DNA of 64,000 nt. It comes from Eunapius fragilis (Eukaryota > Porifera > Demospongiae > Spongillida > Spongillidae). Below the pieces are notes generated by a model, which was given only the letters and a program-made list of their open reading frames with translations, did not search any database and was not told where the DNA came from. Location: the NCBI GenBank assembly GCA_963681505.1, contig OY811973.1:14615402-14679401 (forward strand), read 5' to 3'. This document shows, one piece after another, positions 1 to 15,038 of the stretch (positions are counted from its first letter, which is position 1; each line of letters begins with the position of its first letter). Made by a program: the position numbers and the translations under genes.

Positions 1-3000
1 ACCCCGAGCATACCTGCTTCTGTATGGGTTACCCAAGCGATTCAAAAGTAGGTTCCCACCCATACATTTCTATGGGAAATTTTTGACTATCTTAGCATCA
101 AGGTGTTGATGAGACATGCAATATGAGCAAACCACTGCACACATGGAAGATAGCAGTAACCACTCCTCTATCTATTTGCAATGCCACCCCAAGCATACCT
201 GCTTTGGTAAGGGTTAACCAAGCGATTCAAAAGTAGGTTCCCCCATACACTCCCATGGGAAACCACCCATACATCTCTATGGGAAATATTGAGTATCTTA
301 GCATCATAGTGTTTATGAGACATGCAATATGAGTAAACCACTGCACACATGGAAGATAGCAGTAACCACTCCTCTATCAATTTTTAATGCTACCCCAAGC
401 ACACCTGCTTTGAAATGGATTTACCAAGCGATTCAAAAGTAGGTTCCCATCAATACATTTCTATAGGAAATTTTTGACTATTTTAGCATCAAGGTGTTGA
501 TGAGACATGCAATATGAGCAAACCACTGCACACATGGAAGATAGCAGTAACCACTCCTCTATCTGTTTTAAATGCCACCCCAAGCATACCTGCTTTGGTA
601 AGGATTAACCAAGCGATTCAAAAGTAGGTTCCCCCCATACATTCCCATGGGAAACCACCCATACATCTCTATGGGAAATATTGAGTATCTTAGCATCATA
701 GTGTTGATGAGACATGCAATATGAGTAAACCACTGCACACATGGAAGATAGCAGTAACCACTCCTCTATCAATTTTTTATGCTACCCCAAGCACACCTGC
801 TTTGGAATGGATTTACCAAGCGATTCAAAAGTAGGTTCCCATCAATACATTTCTATGGGAAATTTTTGACTATCTTAGCATCAAGGTGTTGATGAGACAT
901 GCAATATGAGCAAACAACTGCACACATGGAAGATAGCAGTAAGCATTCCTCTATCTGTTTTAAATGCCACCCCGATCAAACCTGCTTTGGTATGGGTTTA
1001 CCAAGCGATAAAAAAGTAGGTTCCCACCCATACATTTCTATGGGAAATTTTTGACTATCTTAGCATCGAGGTGTTGATGAGACATGCAATATGAGCAAAC
1101 CACTGCACACATGGAAGATAGCAGTAACCATTCCTCTATCTCTGTTTAATGCCACCCCGAGGATACCTGCTTTGGTATGGGTTTACCAAGCGATTCAAAA
1201 GTAGGTTCCCACCCATACATTTCCATGGGAAATTTTTGACTATCTTAGCATCGAGGTGTTGATGAGACATGCAATATGAGCAAACCACTGCACACATGGA
1301 AGATAGCAGTAACCACTCCTCTGTCTCTGTTTAATGCCACCCCGAGGATACCTGCTTTGGTATAGGTTTACAAAGCGATTCAAAAGTAGGTTCCCACCCA
1401 TACATTTCTATGGGAAATTTTTGACTATCTTAGCATCGAGGTGTTGATGAGACATGAAATATGAGCAAACCACTGCACACATGGAAGATAACAGTAACCA
1501 TTCCTCTATCTGTTTTCAAAGCCACCCCGAGGATACCTGCTTTGGTATGGGTTAACCAAGCGATTCAAAAGTAGGTTCCAACCCATACATTCCTATGGGA
1601 AACCACCCATACATCTCTATGGGAAAGATTGACTATCTTAGCATCGAGGTGTTGATGAGACATGCAATATGAGCAAACCACTGCACACATGGAAGATAGC
1701 AGTAAACACTCCTCTATCTCTGTTTAATGCCACCCCGAGGATACCTGCTTTGGTATAGGTTTACAAAGCGATTCAAAAGTAGGTTCCCACCCATACATTT
1801 CTATGGGAAATTTTTGACTATCTTAGCATCGAGGTGTTGATGAGACATGCAATATGAGCAAACCACTGCACACATGGAAGATAGCAGTAACCACTCCTCT
1901 ATCTCTGTTTAATGCCACCCCGAGGATACCTGCTTTGGTATGGGTTGTCCAAGCGATTCAAAAGTAGGTTCCCACCCATACATTTCCATGGGAAATTTTT
2001 GACTATCTTAGCATCGAGGTGTTGATGAGACATGCAATATGAGCAAACCACTGCACACATGGAAGATAGCAGTAACCACTCCTCTGTCTCTGTTTAATGC
2101 CACCCCGAGGATACCTGCTTTGGTATAGGTTTACAAAGCGATTCAAAAGTAGGTTCCCACCCATACATTTCTATGGGAAATTTTTGACTATCTTAGCATC
2201 GAGGTGTTGATGAGACATGAAATATGAGCAAACCACTGCACACATGGAAGATAGCAGTAACCATTCCTCTATCTGTTTTCAATGCCACCCCGAGGATACC
2301 TGCTTTGGTATGGGTTAACCAAGCGATTCAAAAGTAGGTTCCAACCCATACATTCCTATGGGAAACCACCCATACATCTCTATGGGAAAGATTGACTATC
2401 TTAGCATCGAGGTGTTGATGAGACATGCAATATGAGCAAACCACTGCACACATGGAAGATAGCAGTAAACACTCCTCTATCTCTGTTTAATGCCACCCCG
2501 AGGATACCTGCTTTGGTATAGGTTTACAAAGCGATTCAAAAGTAGGTTCCCACCCATACATTTCTATGGGAAATTTTTGACTATCTTAGCATCGAGGTGT
2601 TGATGAGACATGCAATATGAGCAAACCACTGCACACATGGAAGATAGCAGTAACCACTCCTCTATCTCTGTTTAATGCCACCCCGAGGATACCTGCTTTG
2701 GTATGGGTTGTCCAAGCGATTCAAAAGTAGGTTCCCACCCATACATTTCTATGGGAAATTTTTGACTATCTTAGCATCGAGGTGTTGATGAGACATGCAA
2801 TATGAGCAAACCACTGCACACATGGAAGATAGCAGTAACCATTCCTCTATCTGTTTTAAATGCCACCCTGAGCATACCTGCTTCGGTATGGGTTTACCAA
2901 GCGATTCAAAAGTAGGTTCCCACCCATACATTCCTATGGGAAACCACCCATACATCTCTATGGGAAATATTGACTATCTTAGCATCGAGGTGTTGATGAG

Positions 3001-4138
3001 ACATGCAATATGCGTCAACCACTGCACACATGGAAGATAGCAGGAACCACTCCTCTGTCTCTGTTTAATGCCACCCCGAGGATACCTGCTTTGGTATAGG
3101 TTTGCAAAGCGATTCAAAAGTAGGTTCCCACCCATACATTTCTATGGGAAATTTTTGACTATCTTAGCATCGAGGTGTTGATGAGACATGCAATATGAGC
3201 AAACCACTGCACACATGGAAGATAGCAGTAACCACTCCTCTATCTCTGTTTAATGCCACCCCGAGGATACCTGCTTTGGTATGGGTTGTCCAAGCGATTC
3301 AAAAGTAGGTTCCCACCCATACATTTCTATGGGAAATTTTTGACTATCTTAGCATCGAGGTGTTGATGAGACATGCAATATGAGCAAACCACTGCACACA
3401 TGGAAGATAGCAGTAACCATTCCTCTATCTGTTTTAAATGCCACCCTGAGCATACCTGCTTCGGTATGGGTTTACCAAGCGATTCAAAAGTAGGTTCCCA
3501 CCCATATATTCCTATGGGAAACCACCCCATACATCTCTATGGGAAATATTGACTATCTTAGCATCGAGGTGTTGATGAGACATGCAATATGCGTAAACCA
3601 CTGCACACATGGAAGATAGCAGGAACCACTCCTCTGTCTCTGTTTAATGCCACCCCGAGGATACCTGCTTTGGTATAGGTTTACAAAGCGATTCAAAAGT
3701 AGGTTCCCACCCATACATTTCTATGGGAAATTTTTGACTATCTTAGCATCGAGGTGTTGATGAGACATGCAATATGAGCAAACCACTGCACACATGGAAG
3801 ATAGCACTAACCACTCCTCTATCTCTGTTTAATGCCACCCCGAGGATACCTGCTTTGGTATGGGTTGTCCAAGCGATTCAAAAGTAGGTTCCCACCCATA
3901 CATTTCCATGGGAAATTTTTGACTATCTTAGCATCGAGGTGTTGATGAGACATGCAATATGAGCAAACCACTGCACACATGGAAGATAGCAGTAACCACT
4001 CCTCTGTCTCTGTTTAATGCCACCCCGAGGATACCTGCTTTGGTATAGGTTTACAAAGCGATTCAAAAGTAGGTTCCCACCCATACATTTCTATGGGAAA
4101 TTTTTGACTATCTTAGCATCGAGGTGTTGATGAGACAT
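1..4138 (+). repeat. Satellite A block, copy 1 of the 6,519-bp-offset duplication
   Basis: This block reappears at 6520-10657. The stretches compared (starts, 1-300, 1680-1760, 2749-3040) are identical, including rare variants such as the tail with TATCAATTTTTAATGC. Differences appear only near the end (about 3807, 3909 and 4139). It contains the most diverged A monomers of the window. It could be a real recent amplification or an assembly duplication. Confidence 0.85.
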
Positions 4139-4632
4139 GCAATATGAGCAAACCACTGCACACATGGAAGATAGCAGTAACCATTCCTCTATCTGTTTTA
4201 TATGCCACCCCGAGCATACCTGCTTCTGTATGGGTTACCCAAGCGATTCAAAAGTAGGTTCCCACCCATACATTTCTATGGGAAATTTTTGACTATCTTA
4301 GCATCGAGGTGTTGATGAGACATGCAATATGAGCAAACCATTGCACTCATGGAAGATAGCAGTAACCATTCCTCTATCTGTTTTATATGCCACCCCGAGT
4401 ATACCTGCTTCGGTATGGGTTACCCAAGCGATTCAAAAGTAGGTTCCCACCCATACATTCCTGTAGGAAACCACCTATACATCTCTATGGGAAATATTGA
4501 CTATCTTAGCATCGAGGTGTTGATGAGGCATGCAATATGAGCAAACCACTGCACACATGGAAGATAGCAGTAACCATTCCTCTATCTGTTTTATATGCCA
4601 CCCCGAGCATACCTGCTTCTGTATGGGTTACC
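2713..4632 (+). repeat. Satellite A 1,920-bp higher-order unit, copy 1
   Basis: This is a ten-monomer unit (about seven A1 and three A2). It is followed directly by a near-identical copy at 4633-6552. Single-base differences seen are T/A at 2769/4689 and C/G at about 3086/5006. Confidence 0.85.
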
Positions 4633-6552
4633 CAAGCGATTCAAAAGTAGGTTCCCACCCATACATTTCTATGGGAAATTTTTGACTAACTTAGCATCGA
4701 GGTGTTGATGAGACATGCAATATGAGCAAACCACTGCACACATGGAAGATAGCAGTAACCATTCCTCTATCTGTTTTAAATGCCACCCTGAGCATACCTG
4801 CTTCGGTATGGGTTTACCAAGCGATTCAAAAGTAGGTTCCCACCCATACATTCCTATGGGAAACCACCCATACATCTCTATGGGAAATATTGACTATCTT
4901 AGCATCGAGGTGTTGATGAGACATGCAATATGCGTCAACCACTGCACACATGGAAGATAGCAGGAACCACTCCTCTGTCTCTGTTTAATGCCACCCCGAG
5001 GATACGTGCTTTGGTATAGGTTTGCAAAGCGATTCAAAAGTAGGTTCCCACCCATACATTTCTATGGGAAATTTTTGACTATCTTAGCATCGAGGTGTTG
5101 ATGAGACATGCAATATGAGCAAACCACTGCACACATGGAAGATAGCAGTAACCACTCCTCTATCTCTGTTTAATGCCACCCCGAGGATACCTGCTTTGGT
5201 ATGGGTTGTCCAAGCGATTCAAAAGTAGGTTCCCACCCATACATTTCTATGGGAAATTTTTGACTATCTTAGCATCGAGGTGTTGATGAGACATGCAATA
5301 TGAGCAAACCACTGCACACATGGAAGATAGCAGTAACCATTCCTCTATCTGTTTTAAATGCCACCCTGAGCATACCTGCTTCGGTATGGGTTTACCAAGC
5401 GATTCAAAAGTAGGTTCCCACCCATATATTCCTATGGGAAACCACCCCATACATCTCTATGGGAAATATTGACTATCTTAGCATCGAGGTGTTGATGAGA
5501 CATGCAATATGCGTAAACCACTGCACACATGGAAGATAGCAGGAACCACTCCTCTGTCTCTGTTTAATGCCACCCCGAGGATACCTGCTTTGGTATAGGT
5601 TTACAAAGCGATTCAAAAGTAGGTTCCCACCCATACATTTCTATGGGAAATTTTTGACTATCTTAGCATCGAGGTGTTGATGAGACATGCAATATGAGCA
5701 AACCACTGCACACATGGAAGATAGCACTAACCACTCCTCTATCTCTGTTTAATGCCACCCCGAGGATACCTGCTTTGGTATGGGTTGTCCAAGCGATTCA
5801 AAAGTAGGTTCCCACCCATACATTTCCATGGGAAATTTTTGACTATCTTAGCATCGAGGTGTTGATGAGACATGCAATATGAGCAAACCACTGCACACAT
5901 GGAAGATAGCAGTAACCACTCCTCTGTCTCTGTTTAATGCCACCCCGAGGATACCTGCTTTGGTATAGGTTTACAAAGCGATTCAAAAGTAGGTTCCCAC
6001 CCATACATTTCTATGGGAAATTTTTGACTATCTTAGCATCGAGGTGTTGATGAGACATGCAATATGAGCAAACCACTGCACACATGGAAGATAGCAGTAA
6101 CCATTCCTCTATCTGTTTTATATGCCACCCCGAGCATACCTGCTTCTGTATGGGTTACCCAAGCGATTCAAAAGTAGGTTCCCACCCATACATTTCTATG
6201 GGAAATTTTTGACTATCTTAGCATCGAGGTGTTGATGAGACATGCAATATGAGCAAACCATTGCACTCATGGAAGATAGCAGTAACCATTCCTCTATCTG
6301 TTTTATATGCCACCCCGAGTATACCTGCTTCGGTATGGGTTACCCAAGCGATTCAAAAGTAGGTTCCCACCCATACATTCCTGTAGGAAACCACCTATAC
6401 ATCTCTATGGGAAATATTGACTATCTTAGCATCGAGGTGTTGATGAGGCATGCAATATGAGCAAACCACTGCACACATGGAAGATAGCAGTAACCATTCC
6501 TCTATCTGTTTTATATGCCACCCCGAGCATACCTGCTTCTGTATGGGTTACC
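4633..6552 (+). repeat. Satellite A 1,920-bp higher-order unit, copy 2
   Basis: This is a tandem copy of 2713-4632. The same 1920-bp offset recurs between about 9268 and 11,188 and between 9846 and 11,766, so the unit is used more than once in the array. Confidence 0.85.
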
Positions 6553-9500
6553 CAAGCGATTCAAAAGTAGGTTCCCACCCATACATTTCTATGGGAAATT
6601 TTTGACTATCTTAGCATCAAGGTGTTGATGAGACATGCAATATGAGCAAACCACTGCACACATGGAAGATAGCAGTAACCACTCCTCTATCTATTTGCAA
6701 TGCCACCCCAAGCATACCTGCTTTGGTAAGGGTTAACCAAGCGATTCAAAAGTAGGTTCCCCCATACACTCCCATGGGAAACCACCCATACATCTCTATG
6801 GGAAATATTGAGTATCTTAGCATCATAGTGTTTATGAGACATGCAATATGAGTAAACCACTGCACACATGGAAGATAGCAGTAACCACTCCTCTATCAAT
6901 TTTTAATGCTACCCCAAGCACACCTGCTTTGAAATGGATTTACCAAGCGATTCAAAAGTAGGTTCCCATCAATACATTTCTATAGGAAATTTTTGACTAT
7001 TTTAGCATCAAGGTGTTGATGAGACATGCAATATGAGCAAACCACTGCACACATGGAAGATAGCAGTAACCACTCCTCTATCTGTTTTAAATGCCACCCC
7101 AAGCATACCTGCTTTGGTAAGGATTAACCAAGCGATTCAAAAGTAGGTTCCCCCCATACATTCCCATGGGAAACCACCCATACATCTCTATGGGAAATAT
7201 TGAGTATCTTAGCATCATAGTGTTGATGAGACATGCAATATGAGTAAACCACTGCACACATGGAAGATAGCAGTAACCACTCCTCTATCAATTTTTTATG
7301 CTACCCCAAGCACACCTGCTTTGGAATGGATTTACCAAGCGATTCAAAAGTAGGTTCCCATCAATACATTTCTATGGGAAATTTTTGACTATCTTAGCAT
7401 CAAGGTGTTGATGAGACATGCAATATGAGCAAACAACTGCACACATGGAAGATAGCAGTAAGCATTCCTCTATCTGTTTTAAATGCCACCCCGATCAAAC
7501 CTGCTTTGGTATGGGTTTACCAAGCGATAAAAAAGTAGGTTCCCACCCATACATTTCTATGGGAAATTTTTGACTATCTTAGCATCGAGGTGTTGATGAG
7601 ACATGCAATATGAGCAAACCACTGCACACATGGAAGATAGCAGTAACCATTCCTCTATCTCTGTTTAATGCCACCCCGAGGATACCTGCTTTGGTATGGG
7701 TTTACCAAGCGATTCAAAAGTAGGTTCCCACCCATACATTTCCATGGGAAATTTTTGACTATCTTAGCATCGAGGTGTTGATGAGACATGCAATATGAGC
7801 AAACCACTGCACACATGGAAGATAGCAGTAACCACTCCTCTGTCTCTGTTTAATGCCACCCCGAGGATACCTGCTTTGGTATAGGTTTACAAAGCGATTC
7901 AAAAGTAGGTTCCCACCCATACATTTCTATGGGAAATTTTTGACTATCTTAGCATCGAGGTGTTGATGAGACATGAAATATGAGCAAACCACTGCACACA
8001 TGGAAGATAACAGTAACCATTCCTCTATCTGTTTTCAAAGCCACCCCGAGGATACCTGCTTTGGTATGGGTTAACCAAGCGATTCAAAAGTAGGTTCCAA
8101 CCCATACATTCCTATGGGAAACCACCCATACATCTCTATGGGAAAGATTGACTATCTTAGCATCGAGGTGTTGATGAGACATGCAATATGAGCAAACCAC
8201 TGCACACATGGAAGATAGCAGTAAACACTCCTCTATCTCTGTTTAATGCCACCCCGAGGATACCTGCTTTGGTATAGGTTTACAAAGCGATTCAAAAGTA
8301 GGTTCCCACCCATACATTTCTATGGGAAATTTTTGACTATCTTAGCATCGAGGTGTTGATGAGACATGCAATATGAGCAAACCACTGCACACATGGAAGA
8401 TAGCAGTAACCACTCCTCTATCTCTGTTTAATGCCACCCCGAGGATACCTGCTTTGGTATGGGTTGTCCAAGCGATTCAAAAGTAGGTTCCCACCCATAC
8501 ATTTCCATGGGAAATTTTTGACTATCTTAGCATCGAGGTGTTGATGAGACATGCAATATGAGCAAACCACTGCACACATGGAAGATAGCAGTAACCACTC
8601 CTCTGTCTCTGTTTAATGCCACCCCGAGGATACCTGCTTTGGTATAGGTTTACAAAGCGATTCAAAAGTAGGTTCCCACCCATACATTTCTATGGGAAAT
8701 TTTTGACTATCTTAGCATCGAGGTGTTGATGAGACATGAAATATGAGCAAACCACTGCACACATGGAAGATAGCAGTAACCATTCCTCTATCTGTTTTCA
8801 ATGCCACCCCGAGGATACCTGCTTTGGTATGGGTTAACCAAGCGATTCAAAAGTAGGTTCCAACCCATACATTCCTATGGGAAACCACCCATACATCTCT
8901 ATGGGAAAGATTGACTATCTTAGCATCGAGGTGTTGATGAGACATGCAATATGAGCAAACCACTGCACACATGGAAGATAGCAGTAAACACTCCTCTATC
9001 TCTGTTTAATGCCACCCCGAGGATACCTGCTTTGGTATAGGTTTACAAAGCGATTCAAAAGTAGGTTCCCACCCATACATTTCTATGGGAAATTTTTGAC
9101 TATCTTAGCATCGAGGTGTTGATGAGACATGCAATATGAGCAAACCACTGCACACATGGAAGATAGCAGTAACCACTCCTCTATCTCTGTTTAATGCCAC
9201 CCCGAGGATACCTGCTTTGGTATGGGTTGTCCAAGCGATTCAAAAGTAGGTTCCCACCCATACATTTCTATGGGAAATTTTTGACTATCTTAGCATCGAG
9301 GTGTTGATGAGACATGCAATATGAGCAAACCACTGCACACATGGAAGATAGCAGTAACCATTCCTCTATCTGTTTTAAATGCCACCCTGAGCATACCTGC
9401 TTCGGTATGGGTTTACCAAGCGATTCAAAAGTAGGTTCCCACCCATACATTCCTATGGGAAACCACCCATACATCTCTATGGGAAATATTGACTATCTTA

Positions 9501-10657
9501 GCATCGAGGTGTTGATGAGACATGCAATATGCGTCAACCACTGCACACATGGAAGATAGCAGGAACCACTCCTCTGTCTCTGTTTAATGCCACCCCGAGG
9601 ATACCTGCTTTGGTATAGGTTTGCAAAGCGATTCAAAAGTAGGTTCCCACCCATACATTTCTATGGGAAATTTTTGACTATCTTAGCATCGAGGTGTTGA
9701 TGAGACATGCAATATGAGCAAACCACTGCACACATGGAAGATAGCAGTAACCACTCCTCTATCTCTGTTTAATGCCACCCCGAGGATACCTGCTTTGGTA
9801 TGGGTTGTCCAAGCGATTCAAAAGTAGGTTCCCACCCATACATTTCTATGGGAAATTTTTGACTATCTTAGCATCGAGGTGTTGATGAGACATGCAATAT
9901 GAGCAAACCACTGCACACATGGAAGATAGCAGTAACCATTCCTCTATCTGTTTTAAATGCCACCCTGAGCATACCTGCTTCGGTATGGGTTTACCAAGCG
10001 ATTCAAAAGTAGGTTCCCACCCATATATTCCTATGGGAAACCACCCCATACATCTCTATGGGAAATATTGACTATCTTAGCATCGAGGTGTTGATGAGAC
10101 ATGCAATATGCGTAAACCACTGCACACATGGAAGATAGCAGGAACCACTCCTCTGTCTCTGTTTAATGCCACCCCGAGGATACCTGCTTTGGTATAGGTT
10201 TACAAAGCGATTCAAAAGTAGGTTCCCACCCATACATTTCTATGGGAAATTTTTGACTATCTTAGCATCGAGGTGTTGATGAGACATGCAATATGAGCAA
10301 ACCACTGCACACATGGAAGATAGCAGTAACCACTCCTCTATCTCTGTTTAATGCCACCCCGAGGATACCTGCTTTGGTATGGGTTGTCCAAGCGATTCAA
10401 AAGTAGGTTCCCACCCATACATTTCCATCGGAAATTTTTGACTATCTTAGCATCGAGGTGTTGATGAGACATGCAATATGAGCAAACCACTGCACACATG
10501 GAAGATAGCAGTAACCACTCCTCTGTCTCTGTTTAATGCCACCCCGAGGATACCTGCTTTGGTATAGGTTTACAAAGCGATTCAAAAGTAGGTTCCCACC
10601 CATACATTTCTATGGGAAATTTTTGACTATCTTAGCATCGAGGTGTTGGTGAGACAT
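6520..10657 (+). repeat. Satellite A block, copy 2 of the 6,519-bp-offset duplication
   Basis: This is the second copy of positions 1-4138, offset exactly 6519 at both the left end and at 9268 (matching 2749). Beyond about 10,640 it no longer follows copy 1 and instead follows 8,7xx with an offset of 1920, so duplications of different lengths overlap. Confidence 0.85.
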
Positions 10658-12541
10658 GAAATATGAGCAAACCACTGCACACATGGAAGATAGCAGTAAC
10701 CATTCCTCTATCTGTTTTCAATGCCACCCCGAGGATGCCTGCTTTGGTATGGGTTAACCAAGCGATTCAAAAGTAGGTTCCAACCCATACATTCCTATGG
10801 GAAACCACCCATACATCTCTATGGGAAAGATTGACTATCTTAGCATCGAGGTGTTGATGAGACATGCAATATGAGCAAACCACTGCACACATGGAAGATA
10901 GCAGTAAACACTCCTCTATCTCTGTTTAATGCCACCCCGAGGATACCTGCTTTGGTATAGGTTTACAAAGCGATTCAAAAGTAGGTTCCCACCCATACAT
11001 TTCTATGGGAAATTTTTGACTATCTTAGCATCGAGGTGTTGATGAGACATGCAATATGAGCAAACCACTGCACACATGGAAGATAGCAGTAACCACTCCT
11101 CTATCTCTGTTTAATGCCACCCCGAGGATACCTGCTTTGGTATGGGTTGTCCAAGCGATTCAAAAGTAGGTTCCCACCCATACATTTCTATGGGAAATTT
11201 TTGACTATCTTAGCATCGAGGTGTTGATGAGACATGCAATATGAGCAAACCACTGCACACATGGAAGATAGCAGTAACCATTCCTCTATCTGTTTTAAAT
11301 GCCACCCTGAGCATACCTGCTTCGGTATGGGTTTACCAAGCGATTCAAAAGTAGGTTCCCACCCATACATTCCTATGGGAAACCACCCATACATCTCTAT
11401 GGGAAATATTGACTATCTTAGCATCGAGGTGTTGATGAGACATGCAATATGCGTCAACCACTGCACACATGGAAGATAGCAGGAACCACTCCTCTGTCTC
11501 TGTTTAATGCCACCCCGAGGATACCAGCTTTGGTATAGGTTTGCAAAGCGATTCAAAAGTAGGTTCCCACCCATACATTTCTATGGGAAATTTTTGACTA
11601 TCTTAGCATCGAGGTGTTGATGAGACATGCAATATGAGCAAGCCACTGCACACATGGAAGATAGCAGTAACCACTCCTCTATCTCTGTTTAATGCCACCC
11701 CGAGGATACCTGCTTTGGTATGGGTTGTCCAAGCGATTCAAAAGTAGGTTCCCACCCATACATTTCTATGGGAAATTTTTGACTATCTTAGCATCGAGGT
11801 GTTGATGAGACATGCAATATGAGCAAACCACTGCACACATGGAAGATAGCAGTAACCATTCCTCTATCTGTTTTAAATGCCACCCTGAGCATACCTGCTT
11901 CGGTATGGGTTTACCAAGCGATTCAAAAGTAGGTTCCCACCCATACATTCCTATGGGAAACCACCCATACATCTCTATGGGAAATATTGACTATCTTAGC
12001 ATCGAGGTGTTGATGAGACATGCAATATGCGTAAACCACTGCACACATGGAAGATAGCAGGAACCACTCCTCTGTCTCTGTTTAATGCCACCCCGAGGAT
12101 ACCTGCTTTGGTATAGGTTTACAAAGCGATTCAAAAGTAGGTTCCCACCCATACATTTCTATGGGAAATTTTTGACTATCTTAGCATCGAGGTGTTGATG
12201 AGACATGCAATATGAGCAAACCACTGCACACATGGAAGATAGCAGTAACCACTCCTCTATCTCTGTTTAATGCCACCCCGAGGATACCTGCTTTGGTATG
12301 GGTTGTCCAAGCGATTCAAAAGTAGGTTCCCACCCATACATTTCTATGGGAAATTTTAGACTATCTTAGCATCGAGGTGTTGATGAGACATGCAATATGA
12401 GCAAACCACTGCACACATGGAAGATAGCAGTAACCATTCCTCTATCTGTTTTAAATGCCACCCTGAGCATACCTGCTTCGGTATGGGTTTACCAAGCGAT
12501 TCAAAAGTAGGTTCCCACCCATATATTCCTATGGGAAACCA
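10045..12541 (+). repeat. Satellite A 2,497-bp higher-order unit, copy 1
   Basis: This equals the 1920-bp unit plus one 578-bp trimer. Private variants link it to its tandem copy: ATACCAGCTTTGG near 11,521, GAGCAAGCCACTG near 11,635 and AATTTTAGACTA near 12,352. All three recur 2497 bp downstream. Confidence 0.8.
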
Positions 12542-15038
12542 CCCATACATCTCTATGGGAAATATTGACTATCTTAGCATCGAGGTGTTGATGAGACATG
12601 CAATATGCGTAAACCACTGCACACATGGAAGATAGCAGGAACCACTCCTCTGTCTCTGTTTAATGCCACCCCGAGGATACCTGCTTTGGTATAGGTTTAC
12701 AAAGCGATTCAAAAGTAGGTTCCCACCCATACATTTCTATGGGAAATTTTTGACTATCTTAGCATCGAGGTGTTGATGAGACATGCAATATGAGCAAACC
12801 ACTGCACACATGGAAGATAGCAGTAACCACTCCTCTATCTCTGTTTAATGCCACCCCGAGGATACCTGCTTTGGTATGGGTTGTCCAAGCGATTCAAAAG
12901 TAGGTTCCCACCCATACATTTCCATGGGAAATTTTTGACTATCTTAGCATCGAGGTGTTGATGAGACATGCAATATGAGCAAACCACTGCACACATGGAA
13001 GATAGCAGTAACCACTCCTCTGTCTCTGTTTAATGCCACCCCGAGGATACCTGCTTTGGTATAGGTTTACAAAGCGATTCAAAAGTAGTTTCCCACCCAT
13101 ACATTTCTATGGGAAATTTTTGACTATCTTAGCATCGAGGTGTTGATGAGACATGAAATATGAGCAAACCACTGCACACATGGAAGATAGCAGTAACCAT
13201 TCCTCTATCTGTTTTCAATGCCACCCCGAGGATACCTGCTTTGGTATGGGTTAACCAAGCGATTCAAAAGTAGGTTCCAACCCATACATTCCTATGGGAA
13301 ACCACCCATACATCTCTATGGGAAAGATTGACTATCTTAGCATCGAGGTGTTGATGAGACATGCAATATGAGCAAACCACTGCACACATGGAAGATAGCA
13401 GTAAACACTCCTCTATCTCTGTTTAATGCCACCCCGAGGATACCTGCTTTGGTATAGGTTTACAAAGCGATTCAAAAGTAGGTTCCCACCCATACATTTC
13501 TATGGGAAATTTTTGACTATCTTAGCATCGAGGTGTTGATGAGACATGCAATATGAGCAAACCACTGCACACATGGAAGATAGCAGTAACCACTCCTCTA
13601 TCTCTGTTTAATGCCACCCCGAGGATACCTGCTTTGGTATGGGTTGTCCAAGCGATTCAAAAGTAGGTTCCCACCCATACATTTCTATGGGAAATTTTTG
13701 ACTATCTTAGCATCGAGGTGTTGATGAGACATGCAATATGAGCAAACCACTGCACACATGGAAGATAGCAGTAACCATTCCTCTATCTGTTTTAAATGCC
13801 ACCCTGAGCATACCTGCTTCGGTATGGGTTTACCAAGCGATTCAAAAGTAGGTTCCCACCCATACATTCCTATGGGAAACCACCCATACATCTCTATGGG
13901 AAATATTGACTATCTTAGCATCGAGGTGTTGATGAGACATGCAATATGCGTCAACCACTGCACACATGGAAGATAGCAGGAACCACTCCTCTGTCTCTGT
14001 TTAATGCCACCCCGAGGATACCAGCTTTGGTATAGGTTTGCAAAGCGATTCAAAAGTAGGTTCCCACCCATACATTTCTATGGGAAATTTTTGACTATCT
14101 TAGCATCGAGGTGTTGATGAGACATGCAATATGAGCAAGCCACTGCACACATGGAAGATAGCAGTAACCACTCCTCTATCTCTGTTTAATGCCACCCCGA
14201 GGATACCTGCTTTGGTATGGGTTGTCCAAGCGATTCAAAAGTAGGTTCCCACCCATACATTTCTATGGGAAATTTTTGACTATCTTAGCATCGAGGTGTT
14301 GATGAGACATGCAATATGAGCAAACCACTGCACACATGGAAGATAGCAGTAACCATTCCTCTATCTGTTTTAAATGCCACCCTGAGCATACCTGCTTCGG
14401 TATGGGTTTACCAAGCGATTCAAAAGTAGGTTCCCACCCATACATTCCTATGGGAAACCACCCATACATCTCTATGGGAAATATTGACTATCTTAGCATC
14501 GAGGTGTTGATGAGACATGCAATATGCGTAAACCACTGCACACATGGAAGATAGCAGGAACCACTCCTCTGTCTCTGTTTAATGCCACCCCGAGGATACC
14601 TGCTTTGGTATAGGTTTACAAAGCGATTCAAAAGTAGGTTCCCACCCATACATTTCTATGGGAAATTTTTGACTATCTTAGCATCGAGGTGTTGATGAGA
14701 CATGCAATATGAGCAAACCACTGCACACATGGAAGATAGCAGTAACCACTCCTCTATCTCTGTTTAATGCCACCCCGAGGATACCTGCTTTGGTATGGGT
14801 TGTCCAAGCGATTCAAAAGTAGGTTCCCACCCATACATTTCTATGGGAAATTTTAGACTATCTTAGCATCGAGGTGTTGATGAGACATGCAATATGAGCA
14901 AACCACTGCACACATGGAAGATAGCAGTAACCATTCCTCTATCTGTTTTAAATGCCACCCTGAGCATACCTGCTTCGGTATGGGTTTACCAAGCGATTCA
15001 AAAGTAGGTTCCCACCCATACATTCCTATGGGAAACCA
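12542..15038 (+). repeat. Satellite A 2,497-bp higher-order unit, copy 2
   Basis: This is a tandem copy of 10,045-12,541. It carries the same three private variants near 14,018, 14,132 and 14,849. It is followed by a simpler 393-bp dimeric arrangement (14,887, 15,280, 15,673, 16,460, 16,853). Confidence 0.8.
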
